In this document: positions 19,101 to 28,072 of the stretch, in pieces
Numbering within the stretch: the first letter of the stretch is position 1
How the letters are laid out: every line of letters starts with the position of its first letter
Origin: an uncultured Verrucomicrobiota bacterium
GTDB taxonomy: Bacteria; Verrucomicrobiota; Verrucomicrobiia; Opitutales; Opitutaceae
Direction: 5' to 3'
Assembly (NCBI GenBank): GCA_903960515.1
Contig: CAJCBL010000258.1
Span: forward strand, 1-36,761
Length of the DNA stretch: 36,761 bases
Translations under genes and position numbers: made by a program
Notes under the pieces: model-generated
The model's database searches: none
What the model was told of the DNA's origin: nothing
Seen by the model: only the letters and a program-made list of their open reading frames with translations

Positions 19101-20906
19101 TGGACCGCCTACAACTGGGAGAACAACGCCTCCAACGCCGGCTCCGACTGGTATTTCCACAACGACGACCTGTTGGGAACCAGCAACACCCCGGGCGAAG
19201 CCATCCGCTCCGTGGTCGCCGGCGACCGCACCCGCGGCAGCGCCAGCCTCTTCACCGTCCAGATGCAGGGCTATGTCTCCGCCGACAAGAATGGCGACGA
19301 CGTCACCGCCGTTCCGCTCGCCACGCGGCTGGCCACCCGCTTCAAGCAGGTTGTCTTCAAGAAGCCGACCGCCACCGCCGGCGCCTTCACCCTCACGCCC
19401 CCGACCTCCGACGCCTCCGTCTACATGGACGAATGCGTCTGGGCCATGAACCAGAAGATCCCCGGCCTCTACTCCGATCCGGTCAACCCCGGCTTCCTGC
19501 TGCTCGACAACGAACCCGAGCTTTGGAACTCCACCCACGCAGAGATCCAGACCACGCCGATCGGAGTCACCGAATACATCACCAAGGCTGTAGCCCTTAC
19601 CAACGCCATCAAGGCCGTTGCCCCCGCCGCGAAGATCTTCGGGCCGGTCCACTACGGCTTCAACGGCATCGTCAACTGGCAGGGTGCCGCCGGCTTCGGC
19701 TTCGACGCCAACTACTGGTTCACCGACAAGTTCCTTGCCGACATGCGCACCGCCTCCACCGCGGCGGGCCGCCGCCTCCTCGACGTCTACTGCTTCAACT
19801 GGTACTCTGAGGCCCAGGCGGGCGGTACTCGCATCCTGGATCTCACTGCCACCACCCTCACCGACGCGCAGATACAGGCCATCGTCCAGAGCCCCCGCAG
19901 CCTCTGGGACCCCACCTACACCGAGACCTCCTGGATCACGAACTGGACCGGCGGCCCGATACGCCTGCTGGCCCGACTCAAGGAAAAGGTCGCCGCCAAC
20001 TGGCCCGGTACCGAACTGGCCATCACCGAGTGGGGCAACGGCGGCAGCAACCACATCGCCGGGGCCATCGCCGTGGCAGACAACCTGGGCGTATTCGGCC
20101 AAGAGGGCCTCTTCGAGGCCAGCTACTGGCCGCTCAGCGCCGTAACCGCCAACACCTTCGAGGTCGCCGGCTTCAAGATGTATCGCGACTTCGATGGCAC
20201 CATGGGCACCTACGGCGACATCTGCATCCCCACCGTCTCCAGCGACACCGCCAAGGTATCCGCCTACCTCAGCCGGGACTCGGTGGTCGCCGGCCGCCAC
20301 GTGCTCGTGGCCATCAACCGCTCCAGCTCCGCCCAGGCCGTGGGCTTCGCAGGGATCAACCTCGCCGGCACCGCCCGCCTCTTCCGCCTCGCCGGCACCT
20401 CCAACACCCCGGCGGCCATCGGCACCGCCTCCGTCGATCTGGCCAGTTGGGTGCTGCCCCTGCCCGCCTACTCCGTAACCACAGTCGAGATCACCTCCGC
20501 AGCGGCAGTATCCACCTACACGGCATGGCGCGCCCAGTCCTTCACCGGGGCCGACCTCGCCAGCGACGCCGTCTCCGGCCCGCTCGCCGATCCCGACGCC
20601 GCCGGCCTGAGCAACTTCGCCCGCTACGCCTTCGATCTCGCCCCCCGCGGCCCGGTGGCGCCGTCCACCACCCTCGGAACCAGCGCCAGCGGTGGCCAGA
20701 CCTACCTCACGCTCAGCTTCGAGCGCCGCGCCAGCGCCACGGGACTGAGCTACACCGTGGAGGCCAGCACCGACCTCGAAACCTGGACACCCGTGTCCGG
20801 CCTTACCTACACCGCCGGCACCCCGGCCCGGGTCACAGCCCAGGATACCGTGGCCCTCGGTTCCGCCACCCGCCGCTTCCTGCGCGTAAGGCTGGCGGCA
20901 CCATGA
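16119..20906 (+). CDS. Secreted multidomain GH44 endoglucanase/xyloglucanase-type protein with shared C-terminal tail
   Basis: A 1595-residue exported protein. Residues 1-48 form a long signal peptide with likely cleavage after SALA. Residues 50-510 are a beta-rich region of no family I recognise (repeated Trp/Tyr/Asn, GDMEFGGDG). Two Ig-like domains (about 521-690), a lectin-like beta domain (690-845) and an FN3-like segment (850-945) follow. The GH44 catalytic domain spans about 950-1370: it starts ISPWIYGANSNHGY and has the acid/base Glu1132 in LDNEPELW and nucleophile Glu1304 in AITEWGNGGSNH. Their 172-residue spacing fits Clostridium GH44 (Glu186/Glu359). A small beta domain typical of GH44 C-termini follows (1385-1460), then the shared tail (1465-1595). 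GH44 enzymes cut beta-1,4-glucan and xyloglucan. The start has no Shine-Dalgarno sequence, and an intrinsic terminator follows 100 bases after the stop. Confidence 0.88.
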   Translation: MKTPNTSPRAGAAGPTTPRLGRRLAALASVAVTALLMLACSPTSALAQAAAMAVSVSNETPNSYNCDVYLWTDSTGHQRSAALSRNNAADPGGSRGGVLYQYRFTPAGAATERVVTGTGSHGYNGWGYVVNHYGNSAFVSTGTTGTYSRPFTGRHHAIHQFRLTYPINGISVTATIHWYFATGQDNPVYAITYDTSAAGPGGITGVTVDSRAPYGDMEFGGDGASPNVSGVAWGDKYKFYTRDEPLTPQSRWDYTQPNTVPYTRMWITGPDAEMGAVQTLNWLQHNAGGSWFSTNWGHTSENRVVGDGTTFGAWMLPTNWQWPYQLNQYEMMDNTSPTASKRCAWGVPFGAVGATTYDGYGYENQYSGHPYQSYSVAAVIGRHSTADVTAQTTRTERVLAATLTANTGTLATSGPGGAGRTDSVAYAKAGYNATYGVYELAANASGAFSATLASSSAIKNPTFRIRGLGGIPAQLSLDGTALAADQGYYASYDSATQSLWLTVATDWNGSHTLASGAGVPPAVTISATPSSTTLVPGASASFTASVSNAANTAVTWAVVETGGGTITAAGVYTAPATVGTYHVRATSVADPTKSATATVAVALAPPSVTSFQASPSVILAGQTTTLSWSTANATTLSISPSIGTVTGTSRVVTPAANTVYTLTATGPGGTATATAGVAVRASTTPTNFDYVYRSGLQGPWADSGWGATVNFAGTAPGRAGTAIDVHIPSAWMGLSLADIGPSWTATYHFISTVATIEFDLYIEPDSTGIENVLFVLGDGSKTADQPKLIDYIPGWATMTTAQRTGHWFHVVVDPSSLHATFPSFYNFVFFKMTDTAVNPHFRLAEVRLGSFADPVPPSITLGTTAVDYDQLTLPFTTSESAIYRIEYGYGNYSQTLTGSPTAWATSHTAVLTSLTRGATLQYRIVAIDPTGNQGLLTGAAAISDPAPPTTATVTITADPANTHPISPWIYGANSNHGYSSIVRNLTLNRQGGNRWTAYNWENNASNAGSDWYFHNDDLLGTSNTPGEAIRSVVAGDRTRGSASLFTVQMQGYVSADKNGDDVTAVPLATRLATRFKQVVFKKPTATAGAFTLTPPTSDASVYMDECVWAMNQKIPGLYSDPVNPGFLLLDNEPELWNSTHAEIQTTPIGVTEYITKAVALTNAIKAVAPAAKIFGPVHYGFNGIVNWQGAAGFGFDANYWFTDKFLADMRTASTAAGRRLLDVYCFNWYSEAQAGGTRILDLTATTLTDAQIQAIVQSPRSLWDPTYTETSWITNWTGGPIRLLARLKEKVAANWPGTELAITEWGNGGSNHIAGAIAVADNLGVFGQEGLFEASYWPLSAVTANTFEVAGFKMYRDFDGTMGTYGDICIPTVSSDTAKVSAYLSRDSVVAGRHVLVAINRSSSAQAVGFAGINLAGTARLFRLAGTSNTPAAIGTASVDLASWVLPLPAYSVTTVEITSAAAVSTYTAWRAQSFTGADLASDAVSGPLADPDAAGLSNFARYAFDLAPRGPVAPSTTLGTSASGGQTYLTLSFERRASATGLSYTVEASTDLETWTPVSGLTYTAGTPARVTAQDTVALGSATRRFLRVRLAAP

Positions 20907-21005
20907 TAGCGCCTGCTCCGGTACAGCACACCCTGTGCGCCCCCGCGCGGGATGCCCCCGGGGAATGCGTCCCTCCTCGGCGCCGCAGGCGGCGCTCATG
21001 AATAC

Positions 21006-21045
21006 AGGCCGGCCGCCCGTGGGGGGGCGGCCGGCCTTTTGTTTT
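21006..21045 (+). terminator. Strong intrinsic (Rho-independent) terminator after the GH44 gene
   Basis: A perfect 13-bp GC-rich stem (AGGCCGGCCGCCC at 21006-21018 and GGGCGGCCGGCCT at 21025-21037) with a 6-base loop is followed by TTTTGTTTT. This is the only hairpin in the window with a proper T tract, so the GH44 gene is probably its own transcription unit. Confidence 0.85.
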
Positions 21046-21161
21046 CCGCGGCCGGCCTCCTGCCGGAGCTCCGCCCCGCCGGCCCCTGCAGGGCCCGGAT
21101 CGACAGTAGTTTTACAGTACGCAGTATTGCTGGGGCCATCGCGCCCGTCACGCTCCGGTGC

Positions 21162-23863
21162 ATGTACCCCCGCTCCGCGCCTTCTCAGGCGGGCCGCCTT
21201 GCCCTGTGCCTGCTCCGCCCCCTCGCCCTGGCCGCCGCACTGGTCGCGGCCCTCGCCCTCCCCGGCCGAGTCCTGGCCCAGGCCCCGCCGGGGCGCTCTA
21301 CACCCACTCCTTCTCCAGCAAGGCCGGCTGGGGCACCCACCCGCAGACCGTCGCCTTCTCGGGCGGTATCATGACGGTGGACCTCTCCTCCATCCAGGGG
21401 GCCAACGTCACCCGCGCCATCTTCTACCCGCACCTCGACCGGCTCTCCCGTGCGATCTGGCCGTCCTTCGACAACAACGCCATGTTGGGCGGCTTCAATG
21501 TATTCGACTCCGCCAACCAGCCTATTCCCCTGCGCGGCCCGCGCTTTGTCAGCGTAGACCTCACCGCACAGGTGCGTGCCGCGCTCGCCAGCGGCCGGCT
21601 CTCCCTGCGCCTCCAGCACCCGGGCTGGTCGGATTTCACCCTGGCCCTCAGCGTCACTTGCGATCGCCCGCTCGGCGCAGCGCTTCCGGCGGTAACCGGT
21701 GTGGCGGCGGCGTTTAGGAACGGCGACACGATGGTCACCTTCAACGAGGTGGATTCCCCGCTCACCGATGCCAACAGCACTTGGGGAGCCTTCACGGCCG
21801 CCTTCGCATCCCTCGATGCCACCCGCGAAGTCCGCTACCGCATCTACCGCTCCACCACACCGCTGGCCGCCCCGGCCGACCTCGCCTCCGCCACCCTGGT
21901 AGACGAGATCCCGCCCCTCTCCTGCTGGGACTACCTCTACTTCGGCCTCACCGACCCGGGCGACTCCACCATCGTCCCGCGCTACCCTGTAGCCGATCTT
22001 ACCCTCGCCGCCCCCGGCACCGGCATCTACGTGAAGCGCTTCCGCGGAGCGGCTCCGGAAAACGCCTACTACTTCGTGAGCCGCATGGTCAACGGCCAGG
22101 AGGACCTCTCAACCCTCGCCGCCGGGGCCAACGCCTCCACCGCCGTCGCCGAGAGCACCGGCCCCGGCATGGTCCTGGAGCGCGCACGAAACACCGACGT
22201 TTCCTTCTACTACATCCACCACGCCACGCAGCACTACTACGTGCGCTGGGAAGCCCCGCCCACCTGCACGCTGCCGAGCACCCCCTTCGACTACCTCGTA
22301 GCCGAGCCTCCCGCCGCTGCCCGCGTCTCGCCGGCGCCGGTGAGCCTCGCACTGCATTGCTGGGGAGGCACCCTCAACGGCGGTTACCTCTGGTGGTACG
22401 ATGCCGCAAAGGGGGCCATCCACGTCTCCACTAATCAATTGCCCTATGACTGGTGGACCGCCTACAACGAGAACCTCGGCACACTCAAGCCCCTGGCCGA
22501 GGGCTCGGTACAGCCCTTCACCCAGGCCCGGGTGCTCTCCTTCCTCTACGACTTTGTAGATCCCACCTTCCACATCGACCGCAGCAAGATCCTGCTGCAC
22601 GGCATGTCCATGGGCGGCTCCGGGGCCTCGATGTGGGGTATCCGCAGCGGTCACATCTTCTCCGGCATCATCTCCATGGTGGGCGTGCACATCCCCGCCG
22701 AGACCCCCGGCTTCGTAAGCAGCTTCGAGGGAGTCTTTGGCTCTCGCGCACTCAAGTGCCGCTACGACAACTCCATCCTCCAGCGCTTCGGCTACCCGCT
22801 GGTCGCCGCCACCGACAACATGTCCGTATGGGACTATTGGGACAACGACCTGTGGCTGCGCACCCACCCCACCACCGAGACTCCCTGGATCACCTACTCC
22901 AACGGCCAGAACGACGCCGACATCGGCTGGCCCCAGGCCTGGGACATGACCCGCGCCCTCATCGACACCCACCGCGGCTTCAATCTCTCCTGGGGGCAGG
23001 CCGCCCACGGCCAGCGCCCCATCCAACTCGGCGGCTTCACCGGCGGCAGCTCCACCCTGCAATTCCGCTTGGACCAATTCGTACCCGCCGCCACCAACTG
23101 CTCGCTCAACGGCGACCTGGGCTCCACACCCGCTGCCTCGGCCCTGTCCGGAGAGATCAACCAATACCTCACCTGGGACACGGCCACCGTAGCGGAGACC
23201 TCCACCTCGCTCTCCTTCCGCCTGGCCCTCTCCAGCAGCGCCCCCGCGGCCACAGCCACTGCCGACATCACCCCTCGCCGTCTCCAAGTCTTCCATCCCG
23301 CCGCCGGGGCCACCTGCACCTGGCAGGCCCAAAGCGCCACCGGTCTGCCGCTGGGCTCGGGCAGTGTCACCGTAGGCAGCGACGGGCTCCTCACCCTCCC
23401 AAGCGTAACCATCCCGAGGATCCCCGCCTACGCCGCGGTCACCGTCACCGCCTCCCTGCCTACCGACCATGACTACGCCGGCTGGCGCGCGCTGAACTTC
23501 TCCGGGGCCGACCTCGCCAGCGACGCCGTCTCCGGCCCGCTCGCCGACCCAGACGGCGCCGGAGTCACCAACTTCCAACGTTACGCCCACGGCCTCGCCG
23601 CCCGCGGCCCCGTGGCGGCCCCGGTGACCCTCGGCTCGGTGTCCTCCGGCGGCCAGCGCTACCTCACACTCAGCTTCGAGCGCCGCGCCACCGCCCCCGG
23701 CCTCACCTACACCGTCGAGGCCAGCTCCGACCTCGCCACATGGACACAGGTGCCCGGCCTTGTCTACGCCCCCGGCACCCCGGCCAGCGTCACCGCCCAG
23801 GATACCGTTGCTGTGGGAGGCGCCACCCGCCGCTTCCTGCGGGTACGAGTCACCCAACCATGA
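21162..23863 (+). CDS. Secreted alpha/beta-hydrolase (esterase-type) with shared C-terminal tail; signal peptide separated by a one-base frameshift
   Basis: ATG 21162 opens a good signal peptide (MYPRSAPSQAGR, hydrophobic core, VLAQA) in one frame. The mature protein (GALYTHSFSSKAGWG onward) runs in another frame to 23863. Adding one G to the GGGG run at 21290-21293 joins them as AQAPPGALYTHSF, so a base is missing in the sequence or in the gene. The alternative GTG start at 21158 in the mature frame gives an arginine/proline-rich leader with no signal peptide. The protein has an N-terminal beta domain, an FN3-like segment (from about 21690), then the hydrolase with nucleophile Ser in HGMSMGGSG (codon 22607), a likely acidic residue in NGQNDADIGW and His in QAAHGQRP (codon 23006), as in PHB-depolymerase/feruloyl-esterase-like enzymes. 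A beta domain and the shared tail (23471-23860) complete it. It probably removes ester groups from polysaccharides; the substrate is inferred from neighbours. Confidence 0.75.
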
Positions 23864-23888
23864 ACCGCGCCCAGCCCTAACCATCATT

Positions 23889-23985
23889 CGTAGAAGCGTG
23901 CTTGCACGCGATTCTGAGTGTTTTGCGTAGGAGCGTGCTTGCCACGCGATTCAGAGCGTGGATCGCGTGCAAGCACGCTCTTACG
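23889..23985. repeat. Triple palindromic repeat unit (two direct, one inverted copy)
   Basis: Two direct copies of a roughly 30-base unit built on GTAGGAGCGTGCTTGCACGC (23889-23918 with one change, 23926-23956 with a one-base insertion) are followed by an inverted copy (23962-23985). Each unit holds an internal palindrome around GCGTGC/GCACGC, and copy 3 can pair with copies 1 or 2. It looks like a REP/BIME element. The same arrangement recurs at 28073-28168, and the stop codon and following roughly 20 bases are also shared. Confidence 0.8.
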
Positions 23986-24059
23986 ACGAGCAAGCGCCCG
24001 GCCCCGCAAGATCAGGAAAATATTTCGCAGGCCTGGCTCCCCCCATAGCCCCCGGCCCG

Positions 24060-24200
24060 GCCATCCTGCCTTCTTCTCTAAGCCGTCGGCCTTCCGTCGG
24101 CCTTCAGCCTTAGGTCCACCGCCCTTCCGCGCCTTCAGCCTTCAGCCTTCCGCCTTCCGCCCCGGTCCTCCGCCTCCGCCCCTTCCCCAACGCCACTCGC
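24060..24200 (+). repeat. Pyrimidine-rich degenerate repeat array upstream of the beta-helix gene
   Basis: Repeated short units such as CCTTCAGCCTT, CCTTCCGCCTT and TCCTCCGCC fill about 140 bases and run almost to the ATG at 24210. The plus strand is nearly free of purine runs. The same unit vocabulary appears at 28335-28420 and 35605-35740, each ahead of another secreted-protein gene. No promoter or Shine-Dalgarno sequence can be distinguished inside it. The preceding stretch from 23986 (containing AAAATATTTCGCAGGC) is matched by one at 35555-35605. Confidence 0.7.
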
Positions 24201-24209
24201 GCACGCCCC

Positions 24210-25964
24210 ATGATCACCAGGACTTCCCTCCGCCTGCTGCTCGCAGCCGCCACTCTCGCGACCACCGCTCTCGCCGCCCTCCCCACTCTGCCCAGCGAGC
24301 GCACCCCCACCTTCGAAACCGGCCGCAGCCCCACACGCGTTCTCCACGTGGCCATTACCGGCAACGACTCCACCGGCGACGGCAGCACGGCCCGCCCCTT
24401 GCGCACCATCGGCCGCGGCGCCGCAGCCGCCGCCCCCGGCACCAGCATCATCGTACACTCCGGCACATACCCAGGCGGAACCTACATCTCCAACCTCGCC
24501 GGCACCGCAACCGCGCCCATCTGGATAGGCGGCGCCCCAGGCGAGCCCCGCCCCGTGATCAGCGGATCGGCGGAGGGCATACACCTCACCGCGGTCCGCT
24601 ACCTCATCCTCCACAACCTCGAGATCACCGCTTCCACCGACAACGGCCTCAATTGCGACGACGGCGGCGCCTACGCCAACCCCGAGGCCACCCAGCACCT
24701 CGTCTTGCGCGACCTGCGCATCCATCATGTAGGCACCGGCGGCAACCAGGACGGCATGAAGCTCTCCGGGGTGAACGACTACTTCGTGCTTGGCTGCGAG
24801 ATCACCGACGGCAGCGCTGGTGGCAGCGGCATCGACCACGTGGGCTGCCACCGCGGCCTGCTGGTGGGCAACCGCTTCGTACGCGCCGGCACCAACGCCG
24901 TCCAAACCAAGGGCGGCAGCACCGACATCGAGATCCGCGGCAACTGGGTAGAAGAGTGCGGCAGCAGGGGCCTTCATATCGGAGGCAGCACCGGCTTCGC
25001 CTACTTCCGCGAGCCCCTCTCCACCACGGCTACCAACTACGAGGCCCGCCGCATCCGCGCCATAGCCAACGTCATCATAGGCGCCGAGTCCGCCGCGGGC
25101 ATCGTGGGTGCCAGCGATTGCCTTGTCCTCAACAACACCATCCTCACGCCCCACAACTGGATCTTCCGCATCCTCCAGGAAACGGTCACCACGCCGCCCT
25201 ACACCTTCGCCGCCTGCGGCAACAACACCGTCGCCAACAACCTGTTCTACTACGATCGCGCCGACCTCTCGAGCTTCGTCAACGTCGGCGCCAATACCGC
25301 GCCAGCCACGTTCACCTTCTCCCACAACCTCTGGTACAACTATCCCAACCCTGCCCAGTCGGCGCCTTCGTTGCCCGTGGCCGAGACCGGCGGCATCATC
25401 GGCCAGAACCCGCTGCTCGCCGATGTCGCCTCAGGCGACCTGCGGCTTCTCCCCGGCAGCCCCGCCCTTCGGGCTGGCAACGCCTACCCCGAGTTGATCC
25501 TCGACTACCAAGGCCTGCCCTACGGCCCCACCCCGGCCATCGGCGCCTTCGCCTCCGACACCGCCACCTACGCCGCCTGGCGCAGCGAGTCTTTCGCCGG
25601 ATCTGATCTCGCCAACGACTCCATCTCCGGCCCCCTCGCCGATCCCGGCGGCGCTGGCGTCACCAATTTCCAACGCTACGCCTTCGCCCTCGCCGCCCGC
25701 GGCCCCGTGGCCGCCCCCGGCACCCTCGGCACCGTCTCCACCGGCGGCCAGACCTACCTCACGCTCAGCTTCAACCGCCGCGCCGTCGCCACGGACCTGA
25801 GCTATAGCATCGAAGCCAGCACCGACCTCGTCACTTGGACACCAGTGCCCGGCCTTACCTACACCGCCGGCACTCCGGCCCGAGTCACCGCACAGGATAC
25901 CGTCGCCGTCGGCTCTTCAGGCGCCGCCCGCCGCTTCCTGCGCGTGCGGGTGAGCCAGCCCTAG
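24210..25964 (+). CDS. Secreted right-handed parallel beta-helix protein (lyase-like) with shared C-terminal tail
   Basis: A 584-residue exported protein. A signal peptide (MITRTSLRLLLAAATLATTALA) is followed by HVAITGNDSTGDGS, ARPLRTIGRGAAAAAPG and VHSGTYPGG, the usual opening of right-handed beta-helix proteins (DUF1565/polysaccharide-lyase-like). Coil-type repeats run to about residue 440 (LHNLEITAS, LRDLRIHHVG, LVGNRFVRAG, IEIRGNWVEECG, IANVIIGAE, VLNNTILTP). Asp/Lys residues lie along the helix (GGNQDGMKLSG, GSGIDHVGCH), but no lyase family can be assigned firmly. The shared tail occupies 25566-25961. The start is preceded by a pyrimidine-rich stretch with no Shine-Dalgarno sequence. A near-duplicate begins at 35747: I count about 32 differences in the 338 shared codons. 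Likely substrate: a uronic-acid or pectin-like polysaccharide, from family behaviour only. Confidence 0.85.
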   Translation: MITRTSLRLLLAAATLATTALAALPTLPSERTPTFETGRSPTRVLHVAITGNDSTGDGSTARPLRTIGRGAAAAAPGTSIIVHSGTYPGGTYISNLAGTATAPIWIGGAPGEPRPVISGSAEGIHLTAVRYLILHNLEITASTDNGLNCDDGGAYANPEATQHLVLRDLRIHHVGTGGNQDGMKLSGVNDYFVLGCEITDGSAGGSGIDHVGCHRGLLVGNRFVRAGTNAVQTKGGSTDIEIRGNWVEECGSRGLHIGGSTGFAYFREPLSTTATNYEARRIRAIANVIIGAESAAGIVGASDCLVLNNTILTPHNWIFRILQETVTTPPYTFAACGNNTVANNLFYYDRADLSSFVNVGANTAPATFTFSHNLWYNYPNPAQSAPSLPVAETGGIIGQNPLLADVASGDLRLLPGSPALRAGNAYPELILDYQGLPYGPTPAIGAFASDTATYAAWRSESFAGSDLANDSISGPLADPGGAGVTNFQRYAFALAARGPVAAPGTLGTVSTGGQTYLTLSFNRRAVATDLSYSIEASTDLVTWTPVPGLTYTAGTPARVTAQDTVAVGSSGAARRFLRVRVSQP

Positions 25965-26033
25965 ACGGCGATCACCCGCCGGCTGCCCCACGGTCCTGCC
26001 TTCTCCACTCCTCCCTACGCCTTCCGCGAAAGC

Positions 26034-26063
26034 GCCGCCCGCCGCTTCCTGCGGCTGCGCGTA
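26034..26063 (+). pseudogene. Vestigial end of a shared C-terminal tail (AARRFLRLRV)
   Basis: Seventy bases after the stop of the beta-helix gene, ten codons read AARRFLRLRV, the exact ending of the shared tail, with nothing of the domain before them and no gene of their own. The DNA closely matches the tail ends of neighbouring genes, so this is probably the scar of a lost or partly copied gene. Confidence 0.65.
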
Positions 26064-26139
26064 ACAACAACTTCCCCGTAGCCGGATAGCTCAGCCACCC
26101 AGCCCAGTTCCCTGTCTTCCAGCACCATCCCCGCTCCTC

Positions 26140-28047
26140 ATGAAAGTCTCATCCCTGCTTTCGCTTGCCTTTCTGGCGGCCCTTTCCGCATCCGCCCAGA
26201 CCGACGCCACCCCGCCCTCGATCCCGGTCAACCTCGCCGGCACCACCCCTTCCGCCACCTCCTCAGTCCTCTACTGGACGCAGGCGGAGGACAATGTAGG
26301 CGTAACCGCCTATCGCATCTATCGTAACGGAACCCTGCTCACCTCCACTTCCGACAACACCTTTGCGGACAGCGGCCTGTCGCCAGCCACAACCTACACC
26401 TACCGGGTGGCCGCCGTGGATGCCGCCGCCAACGCCAGCGCCATGAGCACCCCCGTGGTCGTCACCACCGACTCGGCCGACAACCCGCGCCTGCTCCGCC
26501 CCGAGCACCTCAGCTACCTGGGCGCGTTCGCCTTTCCCGGCGGCGCAGGCAACGACTATGCCTACGGCGGCACCTCCATCGGCTTCAACCCCGCCAACAA
26601 CTCGCTCTTCGCCCGGGGCCACGACTGGTACCAGCTTGTAGGAGAAATCTCGATCCCCACACCGCTGATCACCACCGACGCGAACGCCCTGCCCGTCGCC
26701 ACCGCCCTGCAAAACCTCACCGACGTGACCGAGGGGCAACTCAACAACGTAGGCCCAAGCGGCTCCGTGATGAGCGGATGCAAAGTGGGAGGCCTTCTCG
26801 TCTACCAGAACCGGCTCCTCGGCACGTCCTACTCCTATTACGACGCCGGCGGGAGCGCGAAGCGCTCGCACTTCACCTCCAGCCTGAACCTCTCACAGAC
26901 CGGCGACTTCTCGGGGATGTACACCGTAGGCACCGGCAACCCCGGCTGGGTCGCCGGCCACATGGCGCTCATTCCGGCCGAGTGGCAGTCCGCCCTCGGT
27001 GGCCCCGTGCTCACCGGGCTCGACGGCGTACCCATTGTCACCCGCACCTCCTACGGGCCCACCGCCACCGTCTTCGACCCCGCCCTGCTTGGCACCGTCG
27101 ATCCAGTGCCGGCGAAACTGCTTGTCGGTTACACCTACGACCACCTCACCCTCGGCACCTGGGGCAACTCCACCGAGTCCAATCCCCAGTTCAACCAAGC
27201 TGCCGGCTCCAGCGGCCTGGTGTTCCCCACCGGCTCGGACAGCGTGCTCTTCTTCGGCACCTCCGGCATCGGGATACCCGGCTACGGCCTGGGCACCAGC
27301 GACCTCTCCCTCGACCGCACCCCTGTGCCCGGCACCGGCGGGGTGCTCTACATCTACGACCCCGCCAGCGGAGGCAAGGGCTGCCACGCCTACCCCTACG
27401 TCGCCTTCGTGTGGGCCTATCGCGCCCAGGACCTCGCCCGAGTGGCCGCCGGCACAGCCCAGCCGTGGGATCTTGTCCCCTACGCCACCTGGTCCCTGCC
27501 CATTCCGTTTGGCGCCGACGGCAACGACCAGATCGCCGGCGCCGCCTACGACCCCGCCACCCAGCGCATCTATCTTTGTCAGTACAACGCCCTCAACGCG
27601 CGTCCTATCATCCACGCCTACCAGGTCGCGGTACCGGCTCCAGTCGCCACCTACGCCGCCTGGCGCAGCGCGAATTTCACCGGCACCGCCCTCGCCAACG
27701 ACGCCATCTCCGGCCCCGCCGCCGACCCCGACGGCGCCGGAGTCACCAACCTCCAACGCTACGCCTTCGCCCTCGCCGCCCGCGGCCCCGTTGCGAACCC
27801 GGTGACCCTCGGCTCGGTCGCCGCCGGCGGCCAAACCTATCTCACGCTCGCCTTCCCCCGCCGCGCCATGGGAACCGGCCTGAGGTATATCGTCGAAGCC
27901 AGCACCGACCTCGCCACGTGGGCACCGGTGCCGGGCCTTACCTACACAGCCGGCACCCCGGCCAGCGTCACCGCCCAGGATACCGTGCCCGTGGGCGCTC
28001 CCGGCGTAGCCCGTCGTTTCCTGCGGCTGCGCGTCAGCCAACCATGA
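26140..28047 (+). CDS. Secreted FN3-containing protein of unknown core function with shared C-terminal tail
   Basis: A 635-residue exported protein. A signal peptide (MKVSSLLSLAFLAALSASA, cleavage before QTDA) is followed by one fibronectin type III domain (about 24-112; PPSIPVNLAG, AYRIYRNG, YRVAAVDAAAN). The 380-residue central region (HLSYLGAFAFPGG, GTSIGFNPANNSLF, GNPGWVAGHMALIP, GYTYDHLTLGTWG, AGAAYDPATQRIYL) has the rhythm of a beta-propeller, but I do not recognise the family. No catalytic signature is obvious. The shared tail covers 27646-28044. The ATG follows a C/T-rich stretch without a Shine-Dalgarno sequence. FN3 linkers and a secreted propeller-like core fit an extracellular carbohydrate-binding or carbohydrate-modifying protein, by neighbourhood only. 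A triple palindromic repeat follows directly. Confidence 0.8.
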   Translation: MKVSSLLSLAFLAALSASAQTDATPPSIPVNLAGTTPSATSSVLYWTQAEDNVGVTAYRIYRNGTLLTSTSDNTFADSGLSPATTYTYRVAAVDAAANASAMSTPVVVTTDSADNPRLLRPEHLSYLGAFAFPGGAGNDYAYGGTSIGFNPANNSLFARGHDWYQLVGEISIPTPLITTDANALPVATALQNLTDVTEGQLNNVGPSGSVMSGCKVGGLLVYQNRLLGTSYSYYDAGGSAKRSHFTSSLNLSQTGDFSGMYTVGTGNPGWVAGHMALIPAEWQSALGGPVLTGLDGVPIVTRTSYGPTATVFDPALLGTVDPVPAKLLVGYTYDHLTLGTWGNSTESNPQFNQAAGSSGLVFPTGSDSVLFFGTSGIGIPGYGLGTSDLSLDRTPVPGTGGVLYIYDPASGGKGCHAYPYVAFVWAYRAQDLARVAAGTAQPWDLVPYATWSLPIPFGADGNDQIAGAAYDPATQRIYLCQYNALNARPIIHAYQVAVPAPVATYAAWRSANFTGTALANDAISGPAADPDGAGVTNLQRYAFALAARGPVANPVTLGSVAAGGQTYLTLAFPRRAMGTGLRYIVEASTDLATWAPVPGLTYTAGTPASVTAQDTVPVGAPGVARRFLRLRVSQP

Positions 28048-28072
28048 ACCGCGCCCAGCCCTAACCCCCCTT

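Noticed and set aside
20511-20906. Shared tail as PEP-CTERM, LPXTG or T9SS signal
   Set aside because: No PEP motif plus TM helix plus basic end, no LPXTG, and no recognised T9SS end pattern; the domain ends in Arg-rich beta-strand-like sequence.
18735-20999. Long minus-strand frame (754 codons) opposite the GH44 domain
   Set aside because: Low-complexity Gly/Val/Asp-rich translation with no domain; the plus strand carries GH44 catalytic motifs.
21100-21140. AT-rich spot with TTTACA upstream of the esterase considered as a promoter
   Set aside because: No -10 hexamer lies 16-19 bases downstream, so no promoter could be called.
23860-23880. Mini-ORF MNRAQP whose ATG overlaps a gene stop, repeated at 28044-28064
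   Set aside because: Six codons only, and conservation is explained by block duplication of the tail end and 3' region.
24060-24200. Repeated short units considered as a CRISPR array
   Set aside because: No constant repeat length, no unique spacers and no cas genes.
23918-25606. Plus-strand 562-codon frame overlapping the beta-helix gene
   Set aside because: Arg/Pro/His-rich shadow translation; the alternative frame has a signal peptide and beta-helix repeats conserved in a duplicate.
26080-26125. GCCGGATAGCTCAGCC looks like the 5' end of a tRNA
   Set aside because: The following bases give no anticodon stem, no T-arm (GGTTCRA) and no pairing acceptor end within 90 bases.
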